From assembly GCA_016191995.1 (NCBI GenBank), contig JACPVA010000188.1, forward strand, positions 1 to 51,402: 51,402 nucleotides of DNA, in the 5' to 3' direction. Source of the DNA: Burkholderiales bacterium. Its GTDB lineage: Bacteria > Pseudomonadota > Gammaproteobacteria > Burkholderiales > Burkholderiaceae_C. Positions within the stretch are counted from its first letter, which is position 1; every line of letters starts with the position of its first letter. Made by a program: the position numbers and the translations under genes. Shown in pieces: positions 37,506 through 47,213 of the stretch. A model generated the notes under the pieces. That model was not told the origin of the DNA. It searched no databases and saw only the letters and a program-made list of their open reading frames with translations.

Positions 37506-39643
37506 GCGGGACCCGAAACCTGCTCGTCGAGCTGCTCGTCGAGGAGCTGCCGCCGAAGGCGCTGAAGTCGCTCGGCGCGGCCTTCGGGCAGTCGCTGCGT
37601 GCAGCGCTGCGCGCGCAAGGCCTGGCCGACGAGCACTCGGCGCTGACCGTCTTCGCCTCGCCGCGCCGCCTGGGCGCGCACCTGAGCCACGTGCGCGCTT
37701 TCGCGCCGGACCGGCCGGTGTCGATCAAGCTGGTGCCGGCCAGCGTCGGCCTGGACGCCGCCGGCGCGCCGACCCCGGCGCTGCTGAAGAGGCTGGCGGC
37801 GGCCGGCGCGGACGAGCGCGCCCTGCCTGGCCTGCGCCGCGAGGGCGTCGGCAAGGGCGAGATGCTGTTCCTCGACAGCGTGCAGCCCGGCGTCTCGCTG
37901 GCCACCGGATTGCAGGCGGCGCTGGACGAGACGATCGCCAGGCTGCCGATCCCGAAGATGATGAGCTACCAGCTCGAGCATGGCGACGGCGCCGACTTCC
38001 GGCCCGGCTGGACCAGCGTGCAGTTCGTTCGCCCGGCGCACGGGCTGGTCGCGCTGCACGGCGCCGATCTGGTGCCGGTCGGCGTGCTCGGGCTGAAGGC
38101 CGGCCGCAGCACGCGCGGCCACCGTTTCGAGGCGAGGGTCGACCCGGTCGTGCTGCTCGACGCCGATCACTACGAGCGCCAGCTGCTCGACCAGGGGGCG
38201 GTGTTCGCCAGCTTCGACGCCCGGCGCGCCGAGATCCGGCGCCAGCTCGACGCCGCGGCCGCGGCGCAGGCCCTGCGGCCGGTCGACGACGACGCGCTGC
38301 TCGACGAGGTGACGGCGCTGGTCGAGCGCCCGAACGTGCTCGTCTGCCGCTTCGAGCGCGAGTTTCTCGCCGTGCCGCCCGAATGCCTCGTGTTGACGAT
38401 GAAGGCGAACCAGAAGTACTTCCCGCTGCTCGACGCCTCGGGCGCGCTGACCGAGCGCTTCCTCGTCGTCAGCAATATCAGCCCGGACGATCCGTCGGCG
38501 GTGATCCAGGGCAACGAGCGCGTGGTCCGCCCGCGGCTGGCCGACGCCAAGTTCTTCTTCGACCAGGACCGCCGGCGCACGCTGGCTGCGCGCGCGCCGG
38601 GGCTGGCCAAGGTCGTCTACCACCAGAAGCTCGGGTCGATGGGCGAGCGCGTCGACCGCGTGCGGACGATCGCGCGCGCGATCGGCGAACAGCTCGGCGC
38701 CGGGCATGGCGGATTGGCGCTGGCAGATCTGGCCGACGAGGCCGCCACGCTCGCCAAGGCCGACCTGCTGACCGACATGGTCGGCGAGTTCCCCGAGCTG
38801 CAGGGCGTCATGGGCGCGTACTACGCGCGCCACGACGGCCTGCGCGACGCCGTCGCCGACGCGATCGAGGACCACTACAAGCCGCGCTTCGCTGGCGACG
38901 CGCTGCCGCGCGGCGAGGTCGGGCTGGTGCTGGCGCTGGCCGACAAGCTCGAGACGCTGGCCGGTCTGTTCGGCATCGGCCAGCTTCCGAGCGGCGACAA
39001 GGATCCGTTCGCGCTGCGCCGCCACGCGCTTGGCGTGGTGCGCATGCTGGTCGAGCGCCGGCTCGACCTCTCGCTGCCGCAACTCGTCGCCACCGCCTTC
39101 GCCGCCTTCCCCGACGGCCATGGCCAGGCGCAGGCCGAGGTGCTGCTGTTCCTCCACGATCGGCTGGCGGGCTGGCTGCGCGACCAGGGATGGAGCGCGC
39201 AGGAGGTCGATGCCGTGCTCGCGCTGCGCCCCGAGCGCTGGGCCGCGCTGCCCGAGCGTCTCGCCGCGGTGCGCGCCTTCCTCGCATTGCCCGAGGCGGC
39301 CGCGCTGGCGGCGGCCAACAAGCGCGTCGGCAACATCCTGCGCAAGTCCGACGAGGTGCCCGACGCCGCGCCGGACGCCGCGCTGTATGCCGAGCCGGCC
39401 GAGCGCGCGCTCGCCGTTGCGATGGCGGCGGCGCGCGAGCCGGCCGATGCGGCGCTGGCGCGCGGCGACCTGACCGGCTCGCTGCAGGCGCTGGCGGCGC
39501 TGAAGGTGCCGGTGGACGAATTCTTCGACCGCGTGATGGTCAACACCGACGACCCGGCGCTGCGGCGCAACCGGCTGGCGCTGCTGGCGGCGCTGCACGC
39601 GGCGATGAACCGGGTCGCCGACCTGGCCCGGCTGGCAGTCTGA
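37502..39643 (+). CDS. glyS: glycyl-tRNA synthetase beta subunit
   Basis: This 713-residue subunit supplies tRNA recognition. It opens with [19 protein letters not shown] and contains [30 protein letters not shown] with [16 protein letters not shown], and [15 protein letters not shown]. The C-terminal anticodon-binding helical domain ends with [22 protein letters not shown]. The length is close to the E. coli protein (689). The start overlaps the glyQ stop, so the two subunits are translated in step. Confidence 0.96.
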   Translation: MSGTRNLLVELLVEELPPKALKSLGAAFGQSLRAALRAQGLADEHSALTVFASPRRLGAHLSHVRAFAPDRPVSIKLVPASVGLDAAGAPTPALLKRLAAAGADERALPGLRREGVGKGEMLFLDSVQPGVSLATGLQAALDETIARLPIPKMMSYQLEHGDGADFRPGWTSVQFVRPAHGLVALHGADLVPVGVLGLKAGRSTRGHRFEARVDPVVLLDADHYERQLLDQGAVFASFDARRAEIRRQLDAAAAAQALRPVDDDALLDEVTALVERPNVLVCRFEREFLAVPPECLVLTMKANQKYFPLLDASGALTERFLVVSNISPDDPSAVIQGNERVVRPRLADAKFFFDQDRRRTLAARAPGLAKVVYHQKLGSMGERVDRVRTIARAIGEQLGAGHGGLALADLADEAATLAKADLLTDMVGEFPELQGVMGAYYARHDGLRDAVADAIEDHYKPRFAGDALPRGEVGLVLALADKLETLAGLFGIGQLPSGDKDPFALRRHALGVVRMLVERRLDLSLPQLVATAFAAFPDGHGQAQAEVLLFLHDRLAGWLRDQGWSAQEVDAVLALRPERWAALPERLAAVRAFLALPEAAALAAANKRVGNILRKSDEVPDAAPDAALYAEPAERALAVAMAAAREPADAALARGDLTGSLQALAALKVPVDEFFDRVMVNTDDPALRRNRLALLAALHAAMNRVADLARLAV

Positions 39644-39665
39644 GGCCGGCGCGCAGGGGACCACG

Positions 39666-40274
39666 ATGCCCTCGCACCACGCCATCAAGATCTTCATCCT
39701 CGGCCGCGACGGCGTGCTCAACGTCTACCGCGAGGACCATGTCAAGGCACCCGAGGAATGGAAGCCGATCCCTGGCGCGCTGGAGGCGGTGGCGCGGCTG
39801 AACCACGCCGGCTGGCATGCGGTGGTGGCGACCAACCAGGCCGGGATCGGCCGCGGCATGATCGACATGGCGTCGATCAACGCCGTGCACGCGCACATGA
39901 ACCGCGAGCTGCTCGCGCGCGGCGGGCGCATCGATGCGGTCTTCTTCTGCCCGCACGCCCCCGAGGAGTCGTGCGACTGCCGCAAGCCGCTGCCGGGGAT
40001 GATGTTCGAGATCGGCTGGCGCTACGGCGTCGAGCTGGCGCAGGTGCCGATGGTGTGCGACACCCTGCGCGACCTGCAGGCCGCCAGCGCCGCCGGCTGT
40101 GAGCCGCACCTCGTGCTGACCGGCCGTGCCGAGGCGCTCGGCGAGGAGGGCGCGGCGCACCTGCTGGCGCAGGTGCCGGCCGCGCGGGTGCACGCGGACC
40201 TGCCGGCCTTCGCCGAATGGCTGCTGCGGCGCGACCGTGTCGCCGAGTCGGCGCCGGGGGCGCTCGAGGCGTGA
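39666..40274 (+). CDS. gmhB: GmhB-family heptose 1,7-bisphosphate phosphatase homologue with altered nucleophile
   Basis: This 202-residue HAD-superfamily protein is in the family that removes the 7-phosphate of D-glycero-manno-heptose 1,7-bisphosphate in lipopolysaccharide core synthesis. Motif I reads ILGRDGVLN, so the nucleophilic first Asp of DxD is Gly13, while the second Asp (Asp15) is kept. Motif II is VATNQAG. The Cys/His zinc-loop (CPHAPEESCDC) is intact. The usual GDSLRDLQA is CDTLRDLQA. It may therefore be weakly active or use another mechanism. It lies between glyS and a PlsC gene; its stop overlaps the latter (GTGA). Confidence 0.85.
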   Translation: MPSHHAIKIFILGRDGVLNVYREDHVKAPEEWKPIPGALEAVARLNHAGWHAVVATNQAGIGRGMIDMASINAVHAHMNRELLARGGRIDAVFFCPHAPEESCDCRKPLPGMMFEIGWRYGVELAQVPMVCDTLRDLQAASAAGCEPHLVLTGRAEALGEEGAAHLLAQVPAARVHADLPAFAEWLLRRDRVAESAPGALEA

Positions 40275-41065
40275 AGGCGCGCTGGGCGCTGCGTTCGGCG
40301 CTGTATGTCGCATGGCTCGTCGTGACCGTCGTGCCGTGGGCGATCGCGGTGCTGGTGGCGAGTCTCTTCCTGCCCGGCCGCTCGCTGTACTGGATGTGCG
40401 TCGGCTGGGTCCGGCTCGCGATCGGCGGGGCGCGCATCGTCTGCGGCGTCGACTACCGGCTGCGCGGCATGGAGCACCTGCCGACCGCCGCCGATCGCCA
40501 GTCGGCGGTGCTGCTCGCGCCCAAGCACCAGAGCACCTGGGAGACCTTCGCGCTGCCGGCGCTGATGCCGCACCCGCTGGCCTATGTCTTCAAGCGCGAG
40601 CTGCTCTATCTGCCGTTCTTCGGCTGGGCGCTGGGGCGGCTGGAGATGATCCACATCGACCGCAGCCGCGGCGCCGAGGCCTGGGCGCGCGTTGCGACCC
40701 AGGGCCGGCGCATCATGGAGCGCGGGGTCTGGATCATCATGTTCCCGGAGGGCACGCGCACCCCACGCGGCAGCCAGGCGCGTTACAAGACCGGCGCCGC
40801 GCGGCTCGCGGTCGCCACCGGCGCGCCGATCGTGCCGATCGCGGTCAGCTCGGCCAAGTGCTGGCCGCGCCGCAGCTGGCTGCTGCGACCGGGGACGATC
40901 GACGTCGTGATCGGGCGCCCGATCGCGTCCGCGGGGCGTGACCCGGAGGCGCTGATGCGCGAGGTCGAGGGCTGGATCGAGACCGAGATGCGGCGCATCG
41001 ACCCCGAGGCCTACGCCGGATCTCCGGCGCCGGCGCCGGCGGCGTGGCCGCCGGCCACCTCGTAG
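40271..41065 (+). CDS. plsC: PlsC-family 1-acyl-sn-glycerol-3-phosphate acyltransferase
   Basis: This 264-residue acyltransferase starts at a GTG overlapping the gmhB stop. An N-terminal membrane helix (ALYVAWLVVTVVPWAIAVLV) precedes the catalytic block HQSTWE at 86-91, an H-X4-E variant of the usual H-X4-D. The glycerol-phosphate-binding FPEGTRT follows. It should transfer an acyl chain to lysophosphatidic acid in phospholipid synthesis. The C-terminal tail is Ala/Pro-rich. Confidence 0.9.
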   Translation: MKARWALRSALYVAWLVVTVVPWAIAVLVASLFLPGRSLYWMCVGWVRLAIGGARIVCGVDYRLRGMEHLPTAADRQSAVLLAPKHQSTWETFALPALMPHPLAYVFKRELLYLPFFGWALGRLEMIHIDRSRGAEAWARVATQGRRIMERGVWIIMFPEGTRTPRGSQARYKTGAARLAVATGAPIVPIAVSSAKCWPRRSWLLRPGTIDVVIGRPIASAGRDPEALMREVEGWIETEMRRIDPEAYAGSPAPAPAAWPPATS

Positions 41066-41078
41066 CCGCAGCGACGCG

Positions 41079-41933
41079 ATGGCGGACCCGACGCGCGTGC
41101 CGACCCAGCTCGGCCTGTTCGACGACCCACCTGCCGCGGGGCCGGCGCCGGCGGCCCCGGGGGCCGCAGCGCCGATCCTTCCGGCGCCGGCCGACGCACG
41201 CCATCAGACCTGCCTCGGCGGGCACCGCGTCGCCTATGCGCTGCGGCGCGCGCGCCGGCGCAGCATCGGCCTGACGGTCGGGCCCGAGGGCCTGGTCGTC
41301 AGCGCCCCGCGCTGGGTGCCGATGGGCGAGGTCGAGTCGGCGCTGCAGGCCAAGGCGGGGTGGATCCTGCGCAAGCTGCAGTCGCAGCAGGAGCGCGCGC
41401 GGCGCCAGCTCGACGCGCGCGTCGACTGGCGCGACGGCGCGGCGCTGCCCTTCCTCGGCGAGAGCGTGATCCTGGTGCTGGACCCGCGCGCCGCGGGCGC
41501 CGTGCTGCACGCCGCCGACGGCACGCTGCCCGGCGTGCCGCGGCTGACGCTGCACCTGGGCTTGCCGCACGATTCCGGCGCGGCGCAGGTGCGCGATGCG
41601 GTGCAGAGCTGGCTGCAGCGGCAGGCGCGGCGCATCTTCGACGAGCGTTGCGCCATCTTCGCCGCACGGCTGGGGGTGCGCATGCGGCGGCTCGCGCTGA
41701 GCTCGGCCGGCACGCGCTGGGGCAGCGCCGGCGCCGACGGCACGGTGCGCCTGAACTGGCGCCTCGTGCACTTCGCGCTGCCGGTGATCGACTATGTCGT
41801 CGTGCACGAGCTCGCGCACCTGCGCGAGATGAACCACGGCCCGGCGTTCTGGGACGTGGTGCGCTCGGTGGTCCCGGCCTACGAGCAGGTGCGCGCGACG
41901 CTGCGCGACAGCGTGCTGCCGCCGATGGACTGA
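41079..41933 (+). CDS. YgjP-like metallopeptidase-domain protein
   Basis: This 284-residue protein is of the SprT/YgjP (DUF45) group. The zinc motif HELAHLREMNH is near the C terminus. Upstream blocks RARRRSIGLTVGPEGLVVSAPRW and SSAGTRWGSAGADGTVRLNWRL are conserved in the family. About 35 Ala/Pro-rich residues precede the domain. E. coli YgjP has been reported to act on UTP, but peptidase activity is also suggested by the fold; the role here is open. It is the last gene of the corC-to-ygjP run. Confidence 0.88.
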   Translation: MADPTRVPTQLGLFDDPPAAGPAPAAPGAAAPILPAPADARHQTCLGGHRVAYALRRARRRSIGLTVGPEGLVVSAPRWVPMGEVESALQAKAGWILRKLQSQQERARRQLDARVDWRDGAALPFLGESVILVLDPRAAGAVLHAADGTLPGVPRLTLHLGLPHDSGAAQVRDAVQSWLQRQARRIFDERCAIFAARLGVRMRRLALSSAGTRWGSAGADGTVRLNWRLVHFALPVIDYVVVHELAHLREMNHGPAFWDVVRSVVPAYEQVRATLRDSVLPPMD

Positions 41934-42014
41934 TGCCGCACGCCGCGGCGAAGCAGCGCGGGCGCAGCGCGCGACCGGGGCAAGCGCGTCTTGCGCGATC
42001 GACCGTCGAGCCGG

Positions 42015-42040
42015 CCTCTCCCCCTTTTGGGGGATAGGCG
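42015..42040. terminator. C5-T4-G5 hairpin between ygjP and liuR
   Basis: TCCCCC-TTTT-GGGGGA (42019-42034) is a perfect 6-bp stem about 85 bases after the ygjP stop, flanked by GGCC/GGCGGCC. It probably marks the end of the housekeeping run or is one of the G/C-run intergenic elements. There is no T-tract after it. The remaining bases from 41934 to 42227 show nothing recognisable. Confidence 0.45.
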
Positions 42041-42227
42041 GCCGATGTTGCGGCGCAACAAGTCCTCCCTAGGGTGGATGCGCGACGGGGTATCTGCGGG
42101 TTCCAATGGCGGCAGGCTGTCGTTGCATGGCACCGCGGAGGAAAGGGCGCCGAAGAAGCGCCCCGGGGCGGCCGGGGACAGGCGCCGGCCTGTCCCCACC
42201 GACTCCGCCACGGGTCGATCGGTTACA

Positions 42228-42255
42228 TTGACGTTAACGTCAACGTCAACGTCAA
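42228..42255 (+). promoter_or_regulatory. extended LiuR-like operator upstream of liuR
   Basis: This 28-base element begins with the perfect 16-bp palindrome TTGACGTTAACGTCAA (42228-42243) and continues in step as CGTCAACGTCAA. It therefore carries overlapping half-sites at 6-base spacing. Its first 22 bases align with the operators at 23481 and 42711. TTACAT just before it may be a -10 box. It ends 17 bases before the liuR ATG, which suggests autoregulation. Confidence 0.8.
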
Positions 42256-42272
42256 CCCGCGACCCGCCCCCG

Positions 42273-42680
42273 ATGCCGTCCAGTGCGCGCGCCGACGCCG
42301 CGGCCCGCTACACGATCACCGAGCTCGCGCAGGAGTTCGAGGTCACGCCGCGCGCGATCCGCTTCTACGAGGACATGGGCTTGCTGACCCCGGGGCGCGA
42401 CGGGCGCCGCCGCATCTATGCCCAGCGCGACCGCACGCGGCTGAAGCTGACACTGCGCGGCAAGCGGCTGGGGCTGAGCCTGCAGGAGATCAAGCAGCTG
42501 GTCGACATGTACGACTCGCCGCAGGACACCGCGGCGCAGCTGCAGGCCTTCCTCGAGGTGCTGGCGTCGCACCGGCGCCAGCTCGAGCGCCAGCGCGAGG
42601 ATATCGAGCTCACGCTGGCCGAGATCGCGCAGCACGAGGCGCGCTGCCGCGAGCTGCTCGCCGGCGCGCGCCGGCGCTGA
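42273..42680 (+). CDS. liuR: MerR-family regulator LiuR
   Basis: This 135-residue protein has the MerR winged helix-turn-helix YTITELAQEFEVTPRAIRFYEDMGLLTP near residues 13-40. The wing GRDGRRRIYAQRDR and a dimerising coiled coil to the end follow. No C-terminal Cys metal site is present. The match to LiuR, the regulator of leucine/isovalerate degradation in proteobacteria, rests on the sequence and on the isovaleryl-CoA dehydrogenase operon next door. Palindromes of the LiuR type lie before this gene, before that operon and before icmF. An in-frame upstream extension through the operator is unlikely. Confidence 0.88.
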   Translation: MPSSARADAAARYTITELAQEFEVTPRAIRFYEDMGLLTPGRDGRRRIYAQRDRTRLKLTLRGKRLGLSLQEIKQLVDMYDSPQDTAAQLQAFLEVLASHRRQLERQREDIELTLAEIAQHEARCRELLAGARRR

Positions 42681-42710
42681 CTTCAGCGCGCGCCGGCGGA
42701 GGCTGTAGCA

Positions 42711-42732
42711 TTGACGTTTACGTAAACGTCAA
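42711..42732 (+). promoter_or_regulatory. LiuR-like operator of the liu operon
   Basis: This is a perfect 22-bp palindrome with half-site TTGACGTTTAC and its exact inverse repeat GTAAACGTCAA. It lies 36 bases before the thioesterase ATG and 31 bases after the liuR stop. TAGCAT directly before it could be the -10 box, so binding would overlap the transcription start. Confidence 0.88.
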
Positions 42733-42767
42733 ATGGCCGCGAGCCGACCGCCGCGAGGATCCCGCCG

Positions 42768-43223
42768 ATGCCGCCGCCCGCACCGACCGCCGATTTCGAG
42801 GCCCGCACGCGCGACTCCTTCGCGCGCCAGGCCGTGATGGGCACGCTCGGCGCGACGCTGCACGAGGTCGAGCCGGGGCGCGTCGTCGTCGCGATGCGCC
42901 ACCGCGACGCGCTGGCGCAGCAGCACGGGTTTCTGCACGCGGGCATCGTCGCGACGGCGCTGGACTCGGCCTGCGGCTACGCCGCCTTCACGCTGATGCC
43001 GGCCGACGCCGCGGTGCTGACGATCGAGTTCAAGGTCAACCTGCTCGCACCGGCGCGCGGGCCGGAGTTCCGCTTCGAGGGCGCGGTGACCAAGGCCGGC
43101 CGTACTATCAGCGTCGTCGACGGCCGCGCCTGGCAGCATGCCGCGCCCGGCGCCGAGCCGCAACTGATCGCGACCATGACCGCCACCGTGATGACCGTGC
43201 TCGGCCGCGGCCTGGCCGGCTGA
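42768..43223 (+). CDS. PaaI-family (hotdog-fold) acyl-CoA thioesterase
   Basis: This 151-residue hotdog-fold protein contains [23 protein letters not shown], where a HGG-type motif reads HAG, then [16 protein letters not shown]. These are typical of PaaI thioesterases that hydrolyse acyl- or aryl-CoA. As first gene of the LiuR-controlled operon it may relieve accumulation of branched acyl-CoA intermediates (inference). It lies 37 bases before isovaleryl-CoA dehydrogenase. Confidence 0.87.
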   Translation: MPPPAPTADFEARTRDSFARQAVMGTLGATLHEVEPGRVVVAMRHRDALAQQHGFLHAGIVATALDSACGYAAFTLMPADAAVLTIEFKVNLLAPARGPEFRFEGAVTKAGRTISVVDGRAWQHAAPGAEPQLIATMTATVMTVLGRGLAG

Positions 43224-43260
43224 CGAGCCCCGACGAACCGCACGCGAAGGAGACCTGCGC

Positions 43261-44442
43261 ATGAGCCACCTGCCCGGACTGAACTTCATGCTCGGCGAGG
43301 ACATCGACGCCCTGCGCGACGCCGTGCGCGCCTTCGCCGAGGCCGAGATCGCGCCGCGCGCGGCCGAGATCGACCGCAGCGACCAGTTCCCGATGGACCT
43401 GTGGCGCAAGATGGGCGAGCTCGGCGTGCTCGGCATCACGGTGCCGGCCGAGTACGGCGGCGCCGACATGGGCTACCTCGCGCACATGGTGGCGATGGAG
43501 GAGATCAGCCGCGCCAGCGCCTCGGTCGGCCTGAGCTACGGCGCGCACAGCAACCTGTGCGTCAACCAGATCAAGCGCAACGGCAGCGAGGCACAGAGGA
43601 AGAAGTACCTGCCCAGGCTGATCAGCGGCGAGCATGTCGGCGCGCTGGCGATGAGCGAGCCCGGTGCCGGCAGCGACGTCATCTCGATGAAGCTGCGCGC
43701 CCAGGCGCGCGGCGGCGTCTACGTGCTGACCGGCTCCAAGATGTGGATCACCAACGGCCCGGACGCCGACACCCTGGTCGTCTACGCCAAGACCGAGCCC
43801 GAGCTCGGCGCGCGCGGCGTGACCGCGTTCATCGTCGAGAAGGGGATGAAGGGCTTCTCGGTGGCGCAGAAGCTCGACAAGCTCGGCATGCGCGGCAGCC
43901 ATACCGGCGAGCTGGTGTTCGACGGCGTCGAGGTTCCGGCCGAGAACGTGCTGGGGGCTGTCAATGGCGGCGCCAAGGTGCTGATGAGCGGGCTGGACTA
44001 CGAGCGCGCGGTGCTCGCCGCCGGGCCGATCGGCATCATGCAGGCGGTGATGGACAGCGTCGTGCCCTATGTCCACGACCGCAAGCAGTTCGGGCAGAGC
44101 ATCGGCGAGTTCCAGCTCATCCAGGGCAAGCTGGCCGACATGTACACCGTGCTGCAGGCCGCGCGCAGCTTCTGCTACACGATCGGCAAGAACCTGGACG
44201 CGATCGGCGCCGGGCATGTGCGCCAGGTCCGCAAGGATTGCGCCAGCGTCATCCTGTGGTGCGCCGAGAAGGCGACCTGGATGGCCGGCGAGGGGATCCA
44301 GATCTTCGGCGGCAACGGCTATATCAACGAGTACCCGCTCGGCCGCCTGTGGCGCGACGCCAAGCTGTACGAAATCGGGGCGGGGACGTCGGAGATCCGC
44401 CGCATGCTGATCGGCCGCGAGCTGTTCGCCGAGACGATGTAG
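43261..44442 (+). CDS. liuA: isovaleryl-CoA dehydrogenase
   Basis: This 393-residue flavoprotein oxidises isovaleryl-CoA to 3-methylcrotonyl-CoA in leucine breakdown. The acyl-CoA dehydrogenase signatures [10 protein letters not shown] and [16 protein letters not shown] are present. The catalytic base is at Glu248 in [13 protein letters not shown], the position used by isovaleryl-CoA dehydrogenases, while the C-terminal region reads [12 protein letters not shown] without the alternative Glu. AAGGAG stands before the ATG. It defines the operon as a liu (leucine/isovalerate utilisation) operon. Confidence 0.95.
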   Translation: MSHLPGLNFMLGEDIDALRDAVRAFAEAEIAPRAAEIDRSDQFPMDLWRKMGELGVLGITVPAEYGGADMGYLAHMVAMEEISRASASVGLSYGAHSNLCVNQIKRNGSEAQRKKYLPRLISGEHVGALAMSEPGAGSDVISMKLRAQARGGVYVLTGSKMWITNGPDADTLVVYAKTEPELGARGVTAFIVEKGMKGFSVAQKLDKLGMRGSHTGELVFDGVEVPAENVLGAVNGGAKVLMSGLDYERAVLAAGPIGIMQAVMDSVVPYVHDRKQFGQSIGEFQLIQGKLADMYTVLQAARSFCYTIGKNLDAIGAGHVRQVRKDCASVILWCAEKATWMAGEGIQIFGGNGYINEYPLGRLWRDAKLYEIGAGTSEIRRMLIGRELFAETM

Positions 44443-44504
44443 GGCGGAGCCGTGGACGGCCGCTTCGGCCTGCCCTGGGACGACGACGCGCAAGGGGGTG
44501 CACG

Positions 44505-45200
44505 ATGAGCGAGGCAGGCCGCACGCTGGCGGCATTGTTCGAGGCCAACCGGCGCTGGGCGTCCGAGACCGCCGCCCGCGAGCCGGGCTTCTTCACCCGG
44601 CTGGCGCAGCAGCAGAACCCGCGCTACATGTGGATCGGCTGCGCCGACAGCCGCGTGCCGGCGAACCAGATCACCGGGCTGGACCCGGGCGAGGTCTTCG
44701 TCCACCGCAATGTCGCCAACCTGGTCGTGCACTCGGACCTGAACGCGCTGTCGACGATCAAGTTCGCGGTCGAGCACCTGCAGGTCGGGCATATCTTCGT
44801 CGTCGGCCACTACGGCTGCGCCGGCGTCCGCGCGGCGATGCGCGGGCTGCGCGTCGGGCTGGCCGACAACTGGCTGCGCCACGTGCACGACGTTCGGCTG
44901 CGCCACCGCGGGCGGCTGGACCACCTGCCGCCCGAGCGCCAGGAGGAGGTGCTGTGCGAGATGAACGTGATCGAGCAGGTCGGCAACGTCGCGACCTCGA
45001 CCGTGATCCAGGATGCCTGGGCGCGCGGCCAGCAGCTCGCGGTGCACGGCTGGGTCTACGGCCTCGGCGACGGCCTGCTGAAGGACCTGCAGTGCACGAT
45101 GGAGCGGCCGGAGAAGGTCGTGCAGGTATTCGCCGCCGCGATCAAGCGCTATCCACGTGGCCCCGGCGAGCAGGGCGCGGCCCGCACGGGCGAGGTTTGA
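44505..45200 (+). CDS. can: beta-carbonic anhydrase
   Basis: This 231-residue enzyme has the beta-class zinc ligands Cys46, His102 and Cys105 (CADSRVP; HYGCAGV) and the Asp48-Arg50 dyad. It interconverts CO2 and bicarbonate. AAGGGGG supports the ATG at 44505. Its place after isovaleryl-CoA dehydrogenase suggests it feeds bicarbonate to methylcrotonyl-CoA carboxylase, the next step of the pathway, presumably encoded outside the window (inference). It ends one base before aceK. Confidence 0.94.
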   Translation: MSEAGRTLAALFEANRRWASETAAREPGFFTRLAQQQNPRYMWIGCADSRVPANQITGLDPGEVFVHRNVANLVVHSDLNALSTIKFAVEHLQVGHIFVVGHYGCAGVRAAMRGLRVGLADNWLRHVHDVRLRHRGRLDHLPPERQEEVLCEMNVIEQVGNVATSTVIQDAWARGQQLAVHGWVYGLGDGLLKDLQCTMERPEKVVQVFAAAIKRYPRGPGEQGAARTGEV

Positions 45201-45201
45201 G

Positions 45202-47181
45202 ATGCCGATGTTTCCCGACCGCCTGACCGACAGCCGTGCCTTCGCGATCGCGCGCGCGCTGATCGAAGGCTTCGACCGCCACTACCGGCTGTTCAGCCAG
45301 ACCAACCTCGAGGCCAAGGCGCGCTTCGAGCGCGCCGACTGGCACGGCCAGCAGCACGCGCAGCGCGAGCGCATCGCCTTCTACGACAAGCGCGTCGACG
45401 AGGCGGCCGAGCGGTTGCAGAGCGAGTTCGCCGCCGGCAGCCTGCCGATGGACATCTGGCAGCAGGTCAAGCTGCACTACATCGGGCTGCTGATCGACCA
45501 CAAGCAGCCCGAGCTGGCCGAGACCTTCTTCAACTCCGTCACGACCAAGATCCTGCACCGCAGCTACTTCCAGAACGACTTCATCTTCGTGCGCCCGGCG
45601 GTGGCCACCGAGTACATCGAGAGCGACGACCCCACGCGGCCGACCTACCGCGCCTACTATCCCCACGAGGCGGGCTGGCGCGAATCCTGGCTCGCGCTGA
45701 TCCGCGATTTCGATCTGCGGCCGCCGTTCGAGGACCTGGAGCGCGACGTCGACGACATCGTCGCCGAGCTCGCCCGTGTCTCCGGCGACATGCGACCGCG
45801 CGCCAACTTCCAGATCCAGGTCCTGTCGGGCCTGTTCTTCCGCAACAAGGGCGCCTACGTCGTCGGCAAGATCATCAACGGCTTCCAGGAGACACCCTTC
45901 GCGCTGCCGATCCTGCACGGCGACGCCGGGCGCGGGCTGGTCATCGACACCGTGCTGCACAGCGAGGACGACCTGCTGATCCTGTTCAGCTACGCGCGCG
46001 CCTACTTCATGGTCCACATGGACGTGCCCAGCGCCTACGTCGCCTTTCTCCGCACGCTGATGCCGCGCAAGCCGCGCGCCGAGCTGTACAGCGCGCTCGG
46101 CCTGCAGAAGCAGGGCAAGAACAGCTTCTACCGCGACTTCCTGTACCACCTGCAGCACAGCACCGACAAGTTCCGCATCGCGCCGGGCATCAAGGGCATG
46201 GTGATGCTGGTGTTCGACCTGCCGAGCTTCCCCTATGTCTTCAAGGTCATCAAGGACTACTACCCGCCGCAGAAGGACACCTCGCGCGAGCAGATCCAGG
46301 GCAAGTACTACATCGTCAAGACGCACGACCGCGTCGGCCGCATGGCCGACACGCTCGAGTACAGCGTCGTCGCATTCCCGCGCGAGCGCTTCGAGGACGA
46401 ACTGATCGAGGAGCTGCGCAAGTACTGCCCGAGCGTGCTGGAGATCTCGGACCGCGACGGCGACGGTCACACCGAGGTCATCATCAAGCATGTCTACATC
46501 GAGCGCCGGATGATCCCGCTGAACATCTACCTGCACGAGGCCTCGCCCGAGCAGATGGCGCGCGCGGTGGTCGAGTACGGCAACGCGATCAAGGACCTGG
46601 TGGCGGCCAACATCTTCCCCGGCGACATGCTGTGGAAGAACTTCGGCATCACGCGCCACGGCAAGGTCGTCTTCTACGACTACGACGAGATCGAGTACGT
46701 CACCGACTGCAACTTCCGCCGCGTGCCGGAGCCGCGCAACGAGGAGGAGGAGATGTCGGGCGAGATCTGGTACTCGGTCGGCCCGAAGGATGTCTTCCCC
46801 GAGACCTTCGGCCCCTTCCTGCTCGGCAACCCGTCGGTGCGCGAGGTCTTCATGGCGCACCACGCCGACCTGCTCGACCCGGCGTTCTGGCATGGCCACA
46901 AGGAGCGCATCGTGGCCGGCCACGTGCACGATGTCTTCCCGTACGAGCCCGCGCGCCGCTTCGTCGCCAGGCGCCGCGCCGCCGCGCGGGCGGCGGCGCC
47001 GGACGACCTGCCATGCGTGGCGGCCGATGACGCCACAGCGACGGCCGCCGAACGGCCTGCCGACGCGGCTGCGATACCCGACCCCGGCCCGCCCGCCGGC
47101 CACGCGCCACCGCCGCCGGCTGCGCCCGCGCGCGCCGGTCACGCGGCGCATGCCGGCGCAACCGCGCAGACCCCCGCCTGA
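45202..47181 (+). CDS. aceK: isocitrate dehydrogenase kinase/phosphatase
   Basis: This 659-residue bifunctional enzyme phosphorylates and dephosphorylates isocitrate dehydrogenase to divert isocitrate into the glyoxylate shunt. Conserved blocks include [20 protein letters not shown], the nucleotide-binding [28 protein letters not shown] context, [23 protein letters not shown] and [20 protein letters not shown]. It is about 80 residues longer than the E. coli enzyme because of an Ala/Pro/Arg-rich tail from roughly residue 585. The usual partners aceA/aceB are absent. Its place between carbonic anhydrase and thiolase ties it to acetyl-CoA-yielding catabolism. Confidence 0.95.
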   Translation: MPMFPDRLTDSRAFAIARALIEGFDRHYRLFSQTNLEAKARFERADWHGQQHAQRERIAFYDKRVDEAAERLQSEFAAGSLPMDIWQQVKLHYIGLLIDHKQPELAETFFNSVTTKILHRSYFQNDFIFVRPAVATEYIESDDPTRPTYRAYYPHEAGWRESWLALIRDFDLRPPFEDLERDVDDIVAELARVSGDMRPRANFQIQVLSGLFFRNKGAYVVGKIINGFQETPFALPILHGDAGRGLVIDTVLHSEDDLLILFSYARAYFMVHMDVPSAYVAFLRTLMPRKPRAELYSALGLQKQGKNSFYRDFLYHLQHSTDKFRIAPGIKGMVMLVFDLPSFPYVFKVIKDYYPPQKDTSREQIQGKYYIVKTHDRVGRMADTLEYSVVAFPRERFEDELIEELRKYCPSVLEISDRDGDGHTEVIIKHVYIERRMIPLNIYLHEASPEQMARAVVEYGNAIKDLVAANIFPGDMLWKNFGITRHGKVVFYDYDEIEYVTDCNFRRVPEPRNEEEEMSGEIWYSVGPKDVFPETFGPFLLGNPSVREVFMAHHADLLDPAFWHGHKERIVAGHVHDVFPYEPARRFVARRRAAARAAAPDDLPCVAADDATATAAERPADAAAIPDPGPPAGHAPPPPAAPARAGHAAHAGATAQTPA

Positions 47182-47213
47182 ATCGCGAACCCAGCCCCTC
47201 GGAGGAATCCGCC

